Of a DNA stretch of 64,000 nt, positions 24,820 to 33,712 are shown piece after piece (within the stretch, counting starts at the first letter, position 1; the number at the start of each line of letters is the position of its first letter). Where the stretch lies: positions 5,368,001 to 5,432,000 of the forward strand of contig CP119325.1 in assembly GCA_029202525.1 (NCBI GenBank), read 5' to 3'. The position numbers were made by a program, and so were the translations under genes. The notes beneath the pieces are model-generated. The model had not been told where the DNA came from, did not search any database, and saw only the letters and a list, made by a program, of their open reading frames with translations. The DNA comes from Candidatus Pseudomonas phytovorans. Lineage in GTDB: Bacteria; Pseudomonadota; Gammaproteobacteria; Pseudomonadales; Pseudomonadaceae.

Positions 24820-24830
24820 AAGAACAACAA
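24820..24830 (+). promoter_or_regulatory. Candidate Hfq/Crc CA-motif at MFS ribosome-binding site
   Basis: AAGAACAACAA, a perfect A-A-N repeat, runs into the SD AAGGA eleven bases before the ATG at 24841. In pseudomonads such AANAANAA tracts at start regions are bound by Hfq with Crc to repress translation on preferred carbon sources. Function here is inferred. Confidence 0.55.
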
Positions 24831-24840
24831 GGACGTGGCA

Positions 24841-26019
24841 ATGCTCGCCGCCCTGAAACGCTACCCTCACACCGTACGCCTGCTACTGCTGACCACCTTC
24901 ACACTGACTGTCGCCCGCGCCCTCACCCTGCCCTATCTGGTGGTGTACCTGGCCGACAACTTTCAGCTGCCGATCAGCCAGATCGGCCTGCTGATCGGTG
25001 GCGCGCTGATCATCGCCTCGCTGCTGAGCCTGTACGGCGGCCACCTGGTCGATACCTTGCGCAGCCACACGCTGGTCAGCGCCAGTACCCTGCTGTTCGC
25101 CCTGGCCTTCGTCGGCGCGGTCGCCAGCGACTCGGCGCTGTTGTTCTTTTTGTGCCTGGTGTTGATCAACCTGGCCCTTGCAGTCGTAGACATCGCCGCC
25201 AAGGCAGGCTTCTGCGCTTTGCTGCCGGTGGAAGAGCGGGCCGAGGTGTTTGCCATCAAGTACACCCTCAGCAATGTCGGCTATGGAACCGGCCCGTTGC
25301 TGGGCGTGGCCATGCTGGAGCTGAATGACCACATGCCGTTCATCGCCTCCGCAGTGCTTGGCCTGGGCATGTGCCTGGTTTACTGGTGGTTTGGCGACCG
25401 CGGGCTGCAGGCCGGCACGCTGGAAAAACCTGCGGCCGATTTCGCTCAGGTGGCGCTGGGGCTCGCACGTGACCGCAGGCTGGTGTGCTTTACCTTGGGC
25501 GGAGTACTGAGCGCAGTCGTGTTCGGCCAGTTCACCGCCTACTTGTCGCAGTACCTGGTGGTGACCACCAGCCCGGCAGAGGCAGCGCGGCTGGTTGGCT
25601 ACCTGGTGACCACCAACGCAGTGACGGTGATTGCCCTGCAGTACCTGATTGGCCGGCGTATCAGCCGCCAGCGCCTGATGCCCTGGCTGCTGGCCGGCAT
25701 GGCTCTTTTTATCGCGGGGCTGCTGGGCTTTTCGCTGGCAGACTCGGTGCTGGTGTGGTGCCTGGCGATGCTGGTGTTCACTCTGGGTGAGATCATCGTG
25801 ATCCCGGCCGAATACATGTTCATCGACCTGATCGCGCCCGAGCACTTGCGCGGGGTGTATTACGGCGCGCAGAACCTGTCCAACCTGGGGGCGGCGCTGG
25901 GGCCGGTGATGGTGGGGTTTGTCCTGGTGCATCTGTGGCCGGGGGTTATCTTCTACCTGCTGGTGTTGTCGGTGATACTGGCAGGGGTGTTCTATGGATT
26001 GGGTACCCGCAGAGGTTGA
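24841..26019 (+). CDS. MFS transporter (drug/sugar exporter-like)
   Basis: A 392-residue inner-membrane protein with 12 predicted helices. The MFS motif between helices 2 and 3 is weak (SLYGGHLVDTLRSHT). It contains the DIAAKAGFCALLPVEERAEV loop and the helix-11 region YYGAQNLSNLGAALGPVMVG common in YdeE/MdtH-like exporters. The ATG at 24841 is chosen over 24802 because AAGGA precedes it and the hydrophobic region begins soon after. It follows the GH3 gene by 126 bp in the same direction. Substrate unknown. Confidence 0.85.
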   Translation: MLAALKRYPHTVRLLLLTTFTLTVARALTLPYLVVYLADNFQLPISQIGLLIGGALIIASLLSLYGGHLVDTLRSHTLVSASTLLFALAFVGAVASDSALLFFLCLVLINLALAVVDIAAKAGFCALLPVEERAEVFAIKYTLSNVGYGTGPLLGVAMLELNDHMPFIASAVLGLGMCLVYWWFGDRGLQAGTLEKPAADFAQVALGLARDRRLVCFTLGGVLSAVVFGQFTAYLSQYLVVTTSPAEAARLVGYLVTTNAVTVIALQYLIGRRISRQRLMPWLLAGMALFIAGLLGFSLADSVLVWCLAMLVFTLGEIIVIPAEYMFIDLIAPEHLRGVYYGAQNLSNLGAALGPVMVGFVLVHLWPGVIFYLLVLSVILAGVFYGLGTRRG

Positions 26020-26133
26020 GGGTGAACCCTGCGACCACCTGCCACTGCGACCATCGTCTGCGCTGACGTAACGGCACCTGCGTGCCAGACTGATTGATCG
26101 GGACCGCGTTATCTTTTTTGCTTCGGAGTTTTC

Positions 26134-29100
26134 ATGTCGTTGTCCAGCGGGCTGATCGCCGTGGTCGCCCTGGCCTATATGGCCGTCATGTTCGCCATCG
26201 CCTTCTATGGCGACCGCCGCAGCACGCCGTTGCCGCCGAAGCTGCGTGCCTGGGTGTACAGCCTGTCGCTGGCCGTTTACTGCACCAGCTGGACCTTCTT
26301 CGGTGCGGTCGGCCAGGCCGCCGAACAGCTTTGGGCATTCCTGCCGATCTACCTGGGCCCGGTGCTGCTGATGGTGTTCGCGCCGTGGGTGCTGCAGAAG
26401 ATGGTGCTGATCAGCAAGCAGCAGAACATCACCTCGATCGCCGACTTCATCGCCGCACGCTACGGCAAGTCGCAAACCCTGGCGGTGGTGGTGGCGCTGA
26501 TCTGCCTGGTCGGCGTGTTGCCGTACATTGCCCTGCAGCTCAAAGGCATCGTGCTGGGCGTCAACCTGCTGATCGGGGCCAATGCGGATGCCACAGGCAC
26601 CCGCGTGCAGGACACCGCGCTGGTGGTGTCACTGGTGCTGGCACTGTTCGCCATCGTGTTCGGCACCCGCAGCCTGGACGTGACCGAACACCACCGTGGC
26701 ATGGTCCTGGCCATTGCCTTCGAATCGCTGATCAAGTTGCTGGCCTTCCTGGCCGTGGGCATTTTCGTCGTCTTCAACCTGTATGACGGTTTCGACGACC
26801 TGTTCAGCCAGGCGCGCCAGTCGATCCACTTGCAGGACTATTGGCAAGAGACCATCAACTGGCCGTCGATGGTGGTGCAAACCGCCGTCGCGATGATGGC
26901 GATCATCTGCCTGCCACGGCAGTTCCACGTCACCGTGGTGGAGAACATCGAACCCCAGGACATGCGCCTGGCGCGCTGGGTGTTTCCGATGTACCTGGCG
27001 CTGGCCGCGCTGTTCGTGGTGCCGATTGCCCTGGCGGGGCAGATGCTGCTGCCGGGCACGGTGATCTCGGACTCGTTCGTCATCAGCCTGCCACTGGCCG
27101 AGGCGCACCCGAGCCTGGCCCTGCTGGCGTTCATTGGCGGCGCTTCAGCCGCCACCGGTATGGTCATCGTCGAGGCTGTGGCGCTGTCGACCATGGTCTC
27201 CAACGACATGCTGCTGCCCTGGCTGCTGCGCCGCAACAACGCCGAACGGCCGTTCGAGGCGTTCCGCCACTGGATGCTCTCGGTGCGCCGGGTAACCATT
27301 GTGGTGATCCTGCTGCTGGCCTACGTCAGCTACCGCCTGCTGGGCTCCACCGCCAGCCTGGCGACCATCGGCCAGATCGCCTTTGCCGCCGTGACCCAGC
27401 TCACCCCGGCCATGCTCGGCGCGCTGTACTGGAAGCAGGCCAACCGCCGCGGCGTGTTCGCCGGCCTGGCGGCAGGTATCTTCCTGTGGTTCTACACCTT
27501 GGTCCTGCCAATTGCCGCGCATAGCCTGGGCTGGTCGCTGCAGCTGTTCCCGGGCCTGGCGTGGCTGCACGGCAACCCGCTGGGCCTGCCGATCAGCCCG
27601 CTGACCCAAGGGGTAGTGCTGTCGCTGGCGGGCAACTTCACCCTGTTCGCCTGGGTTTCGGTGCTGTCGCGTACACGGGTTTCCGAACACTGGCAGGCCG
27701 GCCGCTTCATCGGCCAGCAAACCAGCGCCCGCCCCAGCAGCAAGCCGCTGCTGGCGGTGCAGATCGACGACCTGCTGACCCTGGCCTCGCGTTTCGTCGG
27801 CGAGGAACGCGCCCGGCAAAGCTTCATCCGCTTCGCCTACCGCCAGGGCAAGGGCTTCAATCCCAACCAGAACGCCGACGGCGACTGGATCGAGCACACC
27901 GAACGCCTGCTGGCCGGGGTGCTCGGCACCTCGTCGACCCGCGCCGTGGTCAAGGCCGCCATCGAAGGCCGCGACATGCAACTGGAAGACGTGGTACGCA
28001 TCGCCGACGAAGCCAGCGAGGTGCTGCAGTTCAACCGAGCGCTGCTGCAAGGCGCCATCGAGAACATCAACCAGGGCATCAGCGTGGTCGACCAGAACCT
28101 GCACCTGGTGGCCTGGAACCGTCGCTACCTGGAGCTGTTCAACTACCCCGACGGGCTGATCAGCGTGGGCCGGCCGATTGCCGACATCATCCGCTACAAC
28201 GCCGAGCGTGGCCTGTGCGGCCCGGGCGAAGCGCAGGTGCATGTGGCGCGGCGCCTGCACTGGATGCGCCAAGGCCGCGCACATTCTTCAGAGCGGTTGT
28301 TCCCCAATGGCCGGGTGATCGAGCTGATCGGCAACCCGATGCCGGGTGGCGGTTTCGTCATGAGCTTCACCGACATCACCCCGTTTCGCGAGGCCGAGCA
28401 GGCCCTGCGCGATGCCAACGAAGGCCTGGAGCAACGGGTGGCAGAGCGCACCCACGAACTGTCGCAACTGAACCAGGCACTGTCCGAAGCCAAGAGCCAG
28501 GCTGAAGCGGTAAGCAAGTCCAAGACCCGCTTCCTGGCTGCGGTAAGCCACGACCTGATGCAACCACTGAACGCCGCTCGGCTGTTCTCCGCCGCACTGT
28601 CGCAGCAGGCCGAGGGCATGAACGACGAAGCGCAGCAGTTGGTACAACACATGGACAGCTCGCTGCGCTCAGCCGAAGAGCTGATCAGCGACCTGCTGGA
28701 CATCTCGCGCCTGGAAAACGGCAAGATCACCCCAGACGCCAAGCCCTTCGCGCTCAACGAACTGTTCGACACGCTGGGGGCCGAGTTCAAGGTACTGGCG
28801 GCCGAGAAAAACCTGGAGTTCCGCCTGCGTGGCAGCCGCCTGCGGGTGGACAGCGACATGAAGCTGCTACGCCGGGTACTGCAGAACTTCCTCACCAATG
28901 CCCTGCGCTACGGCAAGAGCCCGATCCTGCTGGGCGCACGCCGCCATGGCGAGCATCTGTGGCTGGAGGTGTGGGACCGTGGCCCGGGCATCGCCGACGA
29001 CAAGCTGCAAGTGATCTTCCAGGAGTTCAAGCGCCTGGACAGCCACCAGACACGCGCTGAAAAAGGCCTGGGCCTGGGCCTGGCGATTGCCGACGGCCTG

Positions 29101-29613
29101 TGCCGGGTGCTGGGGCACACGCTGCAAGTGCGCTCGTGGCCGGGCAAAGGCACGGTGTTCCGCGTCAGCGTGCCGATTGCCCGCCAGCCCGCGCCTGCGC
29201 CAAGCGCACCTGCAGAGCAACAGGGCGGCCAGCCACTGGCCGGGCTGCAAGTGCTGTGCGTGGACAACGAAGACAGCATCCTGATTGGCATGAACAGCCT
29301 GCTCAGCCGCTGGGGCTGCCAGGTATGGACCGCGCGCAACCAGGCCGAATGCGAAGCCCTGCTGGCCAAGGGCATGCGCCCGCACCTGGCATTGGTGGAC
29401 TACCACCTGGATGACGGCGAAACCGGCACCGGGCTGATGGGCTGGCTACGTGCGCGCCTGGGTGAGCCGGTGCCAGGCGTGGTGATCAGCGCCGACGGCA
29501 GCAAGGAAACCATCGCCATGGTGCATGCGTCAGGCCTGGATTACCTGGCCAAACCGGTCAAGCCTGCAGCCTTGCGCGCGCTGCTCAATCGCCATCTGAG
29601 CCAGGTTCAGTAA
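26134..29613 (+). CDS. mxtR: Hybrid sensor kinase with Na+/solute symporter domain (MxtR/CrbS-like)
   Basis: A 1159-residue membrane sensor. Residues ~1-500 are a 13-helix SLC5-type symporter domain (start LIAVVALAYMAVMFAIAFYG). A PAS domain at ~640-750 (SVVDQNLHLVAWNRRYLELF) is followed by a coiled coil. The HisKA phospho-acceptor is His806 (FLAAVSHDLMQPLN). HATPase_c boxes are NFLTNALRYG, DRGPGIADD and GLGLGLAIADG. A C-terminal receiver has its phospho-acceptor Asp1089 in LALVDYHLDDGETG. In pseudomonads this architecture is MxtR/CrbS, which with ErdR/CrbR controls acetate metabolism (acs). No cognate regulator is adjacent. The stop overlaps the convergent rmuC end by 29 bp. Confidence 0.9.
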   Translation: MSLSSGLIAVVALAYMAVMFAIAFYGDRRSTPLPPKLRAWVYSLSLAVYCTSWTFFGAVGQAAEQLWAFLPIYLGPVLLMVFAPWVLQKMVLISKQQNITSIADFIAARYGKSQTLAVVVALICLVGVLPYIALQLKGIVLGVNLLIGANADATGTRVQDTALVVSLVLALFAIVFGTRSLDVTEHHRGMVLAIAFESLIKLLAFLAVGIFVVFNLYDGFDDLFSQARQSIHLQDYWQETINWPSMVVQTAVAMMAIICLPRQFHVTVVENIEPQDMRLARWVFPMYLALAALFVVPIALAGQMLLPGTVISDSFVISLPLAEAHPSLALLAFIGGASAATGMVIVEAVALSTMVSNDMLLPWLLRRNNAERPFEAFRHWMLSVRRVTIVVILLLAYVSYRLLGSTASLATIGQIAFAAVTQLTPAMLGALYWKQANRRGVFAGLAAGIFLWFYTLVLPIAAHSLGWSLQLFPGLAWLHGNPLGLPISPLTQGVVLSLAGNFTLFAWVSVLSRTRVSEHWQAGRFIGQQTSARPSSKPLLAVQIDDLLTLASRFVGEERARQSFIRFAYRQGKGFNPNQNADGDWIEHTERLLAGVLGTSSTRAVVKAAIEGRDMQLEDVVRIADEASEVLQFNRALLQGAIENINQGISVVDQNLHLVAWNRRYLELFNYPDGLISVGRPIADIIRYNAERGLCGPGEAQVHVARRLHWMRQGRAHSSERLFPNGRVIELIGNPMPGGGFVMSFTDITPFREAEQALRDANEGLEQRVAERTHELSQLNQALSEAKSQAEAVSKSKTRFLAAVSHDLMQPLNAARLFSAALSQQAEGMNDEAQQLVQHMDSSLRSAEELISDLLDISRLENGKITPDAKPFALNELFDTLGAEFKVLAAEKNLEFRLRGSRLRVDSDMKLLRRVLQNFLTNALRYGKSPILLGARRHGEHLWLEVWDRGPGIADDKLQVIFQEFKRLDSHQTRAEKGLGLGLAIADGLCRVLGHTLQVRSWPGKGTVFRVSVPIARQPAPAPSAPAEQQGGQPLAGLQVLCVDNEDSILIGMNSLLSRWGCQVWTARNQAECEALLAKGMRPHLALVDYHLDDGETGTGLMGWLRARLGEPVPGVVISADGSKETIAMVHASGLDYLAKPVKPAALRALLNRHLSQVQ

Positions 29614-31069
29614 CCGCGGCGTCCGGCACTTCATCGGACAGCGCCCGTTCCAGCAAGTCAGCCGGCAGGCTCTTGCTGGCGCGGGCGCCCAGCAGCTTGA
29701 GCTGTTCGCTGCGGCTGACCAGGTTGCCGCGCCCTTCGCACAACTTGTTACGGGCAGCTGCATAGGCCTTGTCCACCTGCTGCAGGCGGCTGCCCAACTC
29801 GTCAAGGTCCTGGATGAACAGCACGAACTTGTCGTACAGCCAGCCGGCGCGCTCGGCAATTTCCCGGGCGTTCTGCCCCTGGCGCTCCTGCTTCCACAGG
29901 CTGTCGATCACGCGCAACGTAGCCAGCAAGGTGGTCGGGCTGACGATCACGATCTGCCGGTCGAAAGCCTCCTGGAACAGGTTCGGCTCGGCCTGCAAGG
30001 CTGCAGAGAAGGCCGCTTCGATGGGCACGAACAGCAGCACGAAATCCAGGCTGTGCAGGCCTTCGAGGCGGTTGTAGTCCTTGCTCGACAAGCCTTTGAC
30101 GTGGCTGCGCAGCGACTGCACGTGCTGCTTGAGCGCAGCCTCGTCGTTGCTGGAGACAAACTGCTGGTACGCGGTAAGGCTGACCTTGGCATCCACCACC
30201 ACTTGTTTGTCGCCGGGCAGCATGATCAGCACATCGGGCTGGAAACGCTCGCCGTCAGCACTTTTGAGGCTGACCTGGGTCTGGTATTCGCGGCCTTTTT
30301 CAAGGCCTGCGTGTTCCAGCACCCGTTCAAGGATCAGCTCGCCCCAGTTGCCTTGGGTTTTCTGGCCTTTAAGGGCTTGGGTCAGGTTGGTGGCTTCATC
30401 GGACAGGCGCAGGTTGAGTTGCTGAAGGCGCTCAAGCTCTTTGCCCAGGGAAAAGCGTTCACGGGCTTCCTGCTGGTAGCTTTCTTCCACACGCTTTTCA
30501 AAGGACTGAATGCGTTCCTTGAGCGGGTCAAGCAACTGGCCCAAGTGCTGCTGGCTGGTCTGGGCGAAGCGTTGCTCGCGCTCGTCGAAGATTTTGGTGG
30601 CCATGTCGGCGAACTGGGCACGCAGGGTGTCGCGGGCCTCCTGCAGGTCTTCCAGGCGCTGCTGATGGCTTTCTTGCTGCTCACGCAGCTCGGCCTCCAG
30701 GCGCGCGGCCTGCGCCTCCAGACGGCGCAGCTCGGCTTCACGGTTGGCCCGCTCCAGGCTCCAGGCGTGGGCAGCATCACGGGCGTTGTCGCGGTCGATC
30801 TGCAGTAGCTCCAGCTCACGACCTTGCGCGGCCAATTGGGCCTGCTTGACGGCGTTGGCTTCGCTGAGGTCGCTCACTTCGTCGCGGTTGGCTTCCAGCT
30901 GCGCCTGCAAGCCGGCCAGGGCCAGTTGGGCTGCGTTGAGGCGCTCTTCGAGCAAGGCCTGCTCGCCTTGCCGTGCGCCTTGGCGGCGCTGCACCTGCAT
31001 GACCCAAAAAAGACAGGGTAAAGCACCTGCCACCAAGCCCAGCAGAATACTGGCCAGATCCACTGCCAT
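29585..31069 (-). CDS. rmuC: DNA recombination protein RmuC
   Basis: A 494-residue protein with one N-terminal membrane helix (LASILLGLVAGALPCLFWVM). A long coiled coil, residues ~25-190, is rich in Gln, Glu and Arg. The RmuC nuclease-like domain follows (GNWGELILERVLEHAGLEKG; PDVLIMLPGDKQVVVDAKVS; DFVLLFVPIEAAFSAAL). RmuC limits inversions at short inverted repeats, a relevant function in a REP-rich genome. The start at 31069 is used because GGGGTAA lies upstream and the membrane helix begins there; the longer open frame is REP sequence. The 3' end overlaps the mxtR 3' end by 29 bp on the opposite strand. Confidence 0.94.
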   Translation of the reverse strand: MAVDLASILLGLVAGALPCLFWVMQVQRRQGARQGEQALLEERLNAAQLALAGLQAQLEANRDEVSDLSEANAVKQAQLAAQGRELELLQIDRDNARDAAHAWSLERANREAELRRLEAQAARLEAELREQQESHQQRLEDLQEARDTLRAQFADMATKIFDEREQRFAQTSQQHLGQLLDPLKERIQSFEKRVEESYQQEARERFSLGKELERLQQLNLRLSDEATNLTQALKGQKTQGNWGELILERVLEHAGLEKGREYQTQVSLKSADGERFQPDVLIMLPGDKQVVVDAKVSLTAYQQFVSSNDEAALKQHVQSLRSHVKGLSSKDYNRLEGLHSLDFVLLFVPIEAAFSAALQAEPNLFQEAFDRQIVIVSPTTLLATLRVIDSLWKQERQGQNAREIAERAGWLYDKFVLFIQDLDELGSRLQQVDKAYAAARNKLCEGRGNLVSRSEQLKLLGARASKSLPADLLERALSDEVPDAAVTEPGSDGD

Positions 31070-31128
31070 GCTTACCCCGAACGATCCCGAATGAATGCTG
31101 CGCAGCTTATCAGCCTGGCAGGTGTGTT

Positions 31129-31240
31129 GCCTGTGCGGGCCTCTTCGCGGGCACGCCCGCTCCCACAGGAATCGTGCGTTTTCCGGGTTAAGCGCAATAC
31201 CTGTGGGAGCGGGCGCGCCCGCGAAGAGGCCCGCACAGGC
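31129..31240. repeat. Inverted pair of REP elements with extended arms
   Basis: GCCTGTGCGGGCCTCTTCGC facing its complement GCGAAGAGGCCCGCACAGGC. Complementarity continues well outside the REP core. Between rmuC and the Sel1-like gene. Confidence 0.92.
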
Positions 31241-31248
31241 CACCAGGC

Positions 31249-31662
31249 TCAGCCAGGAAACCACTGCAGCAACAGCCGCCGCGCTTCCTGCGAGCCCTGC
31301 CCCGCTGCCAGCTCCAGCCAGTAGCGCGCCTGCTCCGGCTCGTTCTGCTGGCACAACCGCGCGTACTCCAGCTGTGCCCGACGATCCCCGGCGCGGGCGG
31401 CCTGACGCAGCAGCTCATGGCCAATACGCCGGTCACGGGCATTGCCGCAATCGCGGCACAGCATCTGCCCCAAGCGGCTCTGTGCCACCACCACGCCCTG
31501 ACGCGCCGGCTGCTTCAACAGCCGCCCGGCCAGGTGCTTGACCTGGGGTTTGTCGCCCAGGCGCGGGCTGTCGAGCAGCCACAAGGCAACTTTCAAGGAA
31601 AAGCGTTTGGCAGGAGGCGTCGGTGCCGCAGGGCTGGCGAGGGATTTACCGCGAAACTTCAT
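31249..31662 (-). CDS. Small Sel1-repeat-like protein
   Basis: A 137-residue protein. The C-terminal half has one to two Sel1/TPR-like helical pairs (GHELLRQAARAGDRRAQLEY; ARYWLELAAGQGSQEARRLL). A CRDCGN motif precedes them. The N-terminus is basic and low complexity. Such proteins are usually protein-interaction modules; no partner is evident. The start ATG at 31662 is preferred to a TTG six codons upstream; the SD is weak. Confidence 0.75.
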   Translation of the reverse strand: MKFRGKSLASPAAPTPPAKRFSLKVALWLLDSPRLGDKPQVKHLAGRLLKQPARQGVVVAQSRLGQMLCRDCGNARDRRIGHELLRQAARAGDRRAQLEYARLCQQNEPEQARYWLELAAGQGSQEARRLLLQWFPG

Positions 31663-32608
31663 GAGCAACAGGTTTGGCAACTCGAAAGGCGCGCCACTCT
31701 ACTCTTTTTTTTCTGCCCTGACCTGTCGATTTCTGGAGAATTGCAAAAAATTTCAATGATCTTTTCTTGACGTTTTCGTGTGGATGACCAACCGGTCTGT
31801 CGGGGCATATCGATTGTCGGACAGTTCAATGCACTGCTGGCACGCCCGTTCTAGAGCAAGCGCCCGGGACAATCCACAGTTCCTGTGGATAACTCGGTGG
31901 ACAACCCCCTCGCACACCCCGCAAAGCCCCGTGAATTGGGGCTTCGTCTCAAACTGACGTTTTTTTCACCAGCTAAAAATAGTGTTTTTTTTCATTGACT
32001 TAACCGCCTAGTCAAGTCATTGGCGAGACTGTTACGGCGTGTTGCAAGCCTGTTACACCCGCTGCCCCGAATGTGAACAAGTGCACCACGATCCTTCATT
32101 TGAGTGCACGAAACGGGCACATCGGCCTGGATACGCGCCGTTTGCCCCTCTTCACAGCGGTGAAAATACGCGCCATACTGCGCGGCTAGCCTGAACAAAC
32201 GTAGCGCTTGCCAAGCACCGGAATTTCCGGTAAGGTGCGCCTCGTTAGTACCAAGCTGAAAGTCAATTCAGGCCATAACGTCCTTGCAGACCTACGCTTC
32301 CCAAGCGTGCGCTGCTGAAAGCAGGACCGGCCCCTTCGATGATTCACTCGCCAGCCCCAGGCTGCTCAAGCGCGAATCACGCGACAGATTGATCAGGATT
32401 CCACCCGACGGCCTAGAACCTTGGCCCCGACGTGCTGCCTGCCTTCCGAAGTACCTACCAGTCAGCCCAAGCGCCCACTTTTGATTGCGCTCCCTCTGGC
32501 TGCCCTGTTCCAGTCAGGTTCGTTCGTCCCTTAATAAAGGCGTCACTGGAACGTTTCTATCATGCACGGATCATATCCCCCGTGTTTAAAGCAGGAACCT
32601 CCAACAAT
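31663..32608. other. Intergenic region, 946 bp, no supported protein gene
   Basis: AT-richer than its surroundings at 31700-32010. It contains a DnaA-box match TGTGGATAA at about 31882-31890. A perfect inverted repeat TTGACT / AGTCAA with 9 bases between lies at 31995-32015. A CCGGA-ATT-TCCGG palindrome sits at about 32218-32230 between a TTGCCA and a TAAGGT that are 17 bp apart, a mediocre sigma-70 promoter. If used, it would give the next gene a leader of about 370 nt. No open frame here has coding character. Confidence 0.5.
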
Positions 32609-32833
32609 ATGCAAACTCATCATCAGATTCAGGCTGCCATTGGCACCCTTTCCCAGGCCTTCTCGCCGTTGAAGTGCCTTATCGTTGCCCCACGCAAGGG
32701 CAGCTTCAGCTTCACCCTGGTAGACGAACACGGCGTCGCCTGCCACACCGAGCGCCTGTACCCTGAACAGTACAGCCGCAATGAGCCGCTGCAGGCGGTC
32801 ATCGCCCGGACCCGCCAATCACTCGTTGCGTGA
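32609..32833 (+). CDS. Small conserved pseudomonad protein (DUF3509-like)
   Basis: A 74-residue protein, MQTHHQIQAAIGTLSQAFSP at the start, with alternating strands (LIVAPRKGSFSFTLVDEHGV) and a C-terminal helix. The size and the pattern 'SQAFSPLKCLIVAPRKGSFSFTL' recall the DUF3509 family of Pseudomonas; this is recalled and tentative. The ATG is preceded by AGGAACC at normal spacing. The long upstream leader suggests post-transcriptional control. Function unknown. Confidence 0.65.
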   Translation: MQTHHQIQAAIGTLSQAFSPLKCLIVAPRKGSFSFTLVDEHGVACHTERLYPEQYSRNEPLQAVIARTRQSLVA

Positions 32834-33082
32834 GTGGCGAATACCGCAGCATTCAAGCGCTGAATCATGCCATCGCAAGCCTGCCTGAACGTTCTTGGCG
32901 TAATTGCCTCCGGGCATATAGCCCGGTACGTCAGGCAGCAATCGATTTAAAAACAGCTCTTTACACCACGATTATCACACTACACTTCAACTCGAGCGGT
33001 GCTTACCGCTTCCGGCGGGCCTGATCATTCACTAGCTGCCAAGCTCCAGCGCCCGTCCGGCCCTTAATTGCTCGAGGGCATC

Positions 33083-33565
33083 ATGGGTATTGCGGCGAAT
33101 GAATTGTGTCAGTATGTGATCCGCCCCACTCTGGTTTACCTGAACCGCCACTGTGCCAGCGCGGAAGCTTTATTGCTGGGTATCGCCGCCAGCCAATCGG
33201 CACTCGGGTCGGCTTTGCACGACCGTCGGGGGCATGGCCTTTACCGCATCGGTGAACACCGTCACCAGGCGCTCTGGGACGATTACCTGGCCCGCGACCC
33301 GGACCTGGCCAGCCTTGTACGCGGCCTTGCCAGTCAACACGCCTTCCTCGGTGGTCCTCATCTGGAGCTCACCGTTAACCTGCGCTATTCCACCGCCATT
33401 GCCTGGATGCTGGTCGAAGAGCAGGCAACCCTCCTGCCTGCTGCTGACGATTTATTGGCACTGGCGCGGATCTGGCGACAGATTTTCAACCCGCAAGGTC
33501 GCCTTCGCGACTTCACCCAAGCCTGGCATACCTGCATAGATCAGAAATTGCCACAGGCATCTTAA
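33083..33565 (+). CDS. Conserved hypothetical protein, phage-protein-like
   Basis: A 160-residue soluble protein beginning MGIAANELCQYVIRPTLVYL. The pattern 'LCxYVIRPTLxxL...AExLLLGxAxxQSxLGxxL....GLYxI....HQxLWDxYLA' resembles a family I recall from tailed-phage structural/lysis regions and their bacterial homologues, with an SLT-lysozyme-like N-terminus. No catalytic residue is assigned. No other phage genes are nearby. GAGG precedes the ATG at 33083, so that start is used rather than TTG/CTG starts upstream. Confidence 0.6.
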   Translation: MGIAANELCQYVIRPTLVYLNRHCASAEALLLGIAASQSALGSALHDRRGHGLYRIGEHRHQALWDDYLARDPDLASLVRGLASQHAFLGGPHLELTVNLRYSTAIAWMLVEEQATLLPAADDLLALARIWRQIFNPQGRLRDFTQAWHTCIDQKLPQAS

Positions 33566-33712
33566 GACGCGTCCTACAACAAAACCGGAAAAAAGGGAAT
33601 TTTGGTCGGATTGTCCTACAAAACCGCTCTAACTCCTGCGATTGAGGCTATGGCGCGGCGCGTGATTTGTTGGTAGCTTTTCGCCCCGGAGATCCCAAGG
33701 AGTTTTCTAATA

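Noticed and set aside
24883..26475. 530-codon open frame antisense to the MFS transporter and start of mxtR
   Set aside because: His/Gln-rich antisense shadow crossing a gene boundary; no motif and no ribosome-binding site.
31882..31890. Third DnaA box (TGTGGATAA) as part of a functional cluster
   Set aside because: A single 9-mer in an AT-rich spacer, expected now and then by chance, and 25 kb from the inverted pair.
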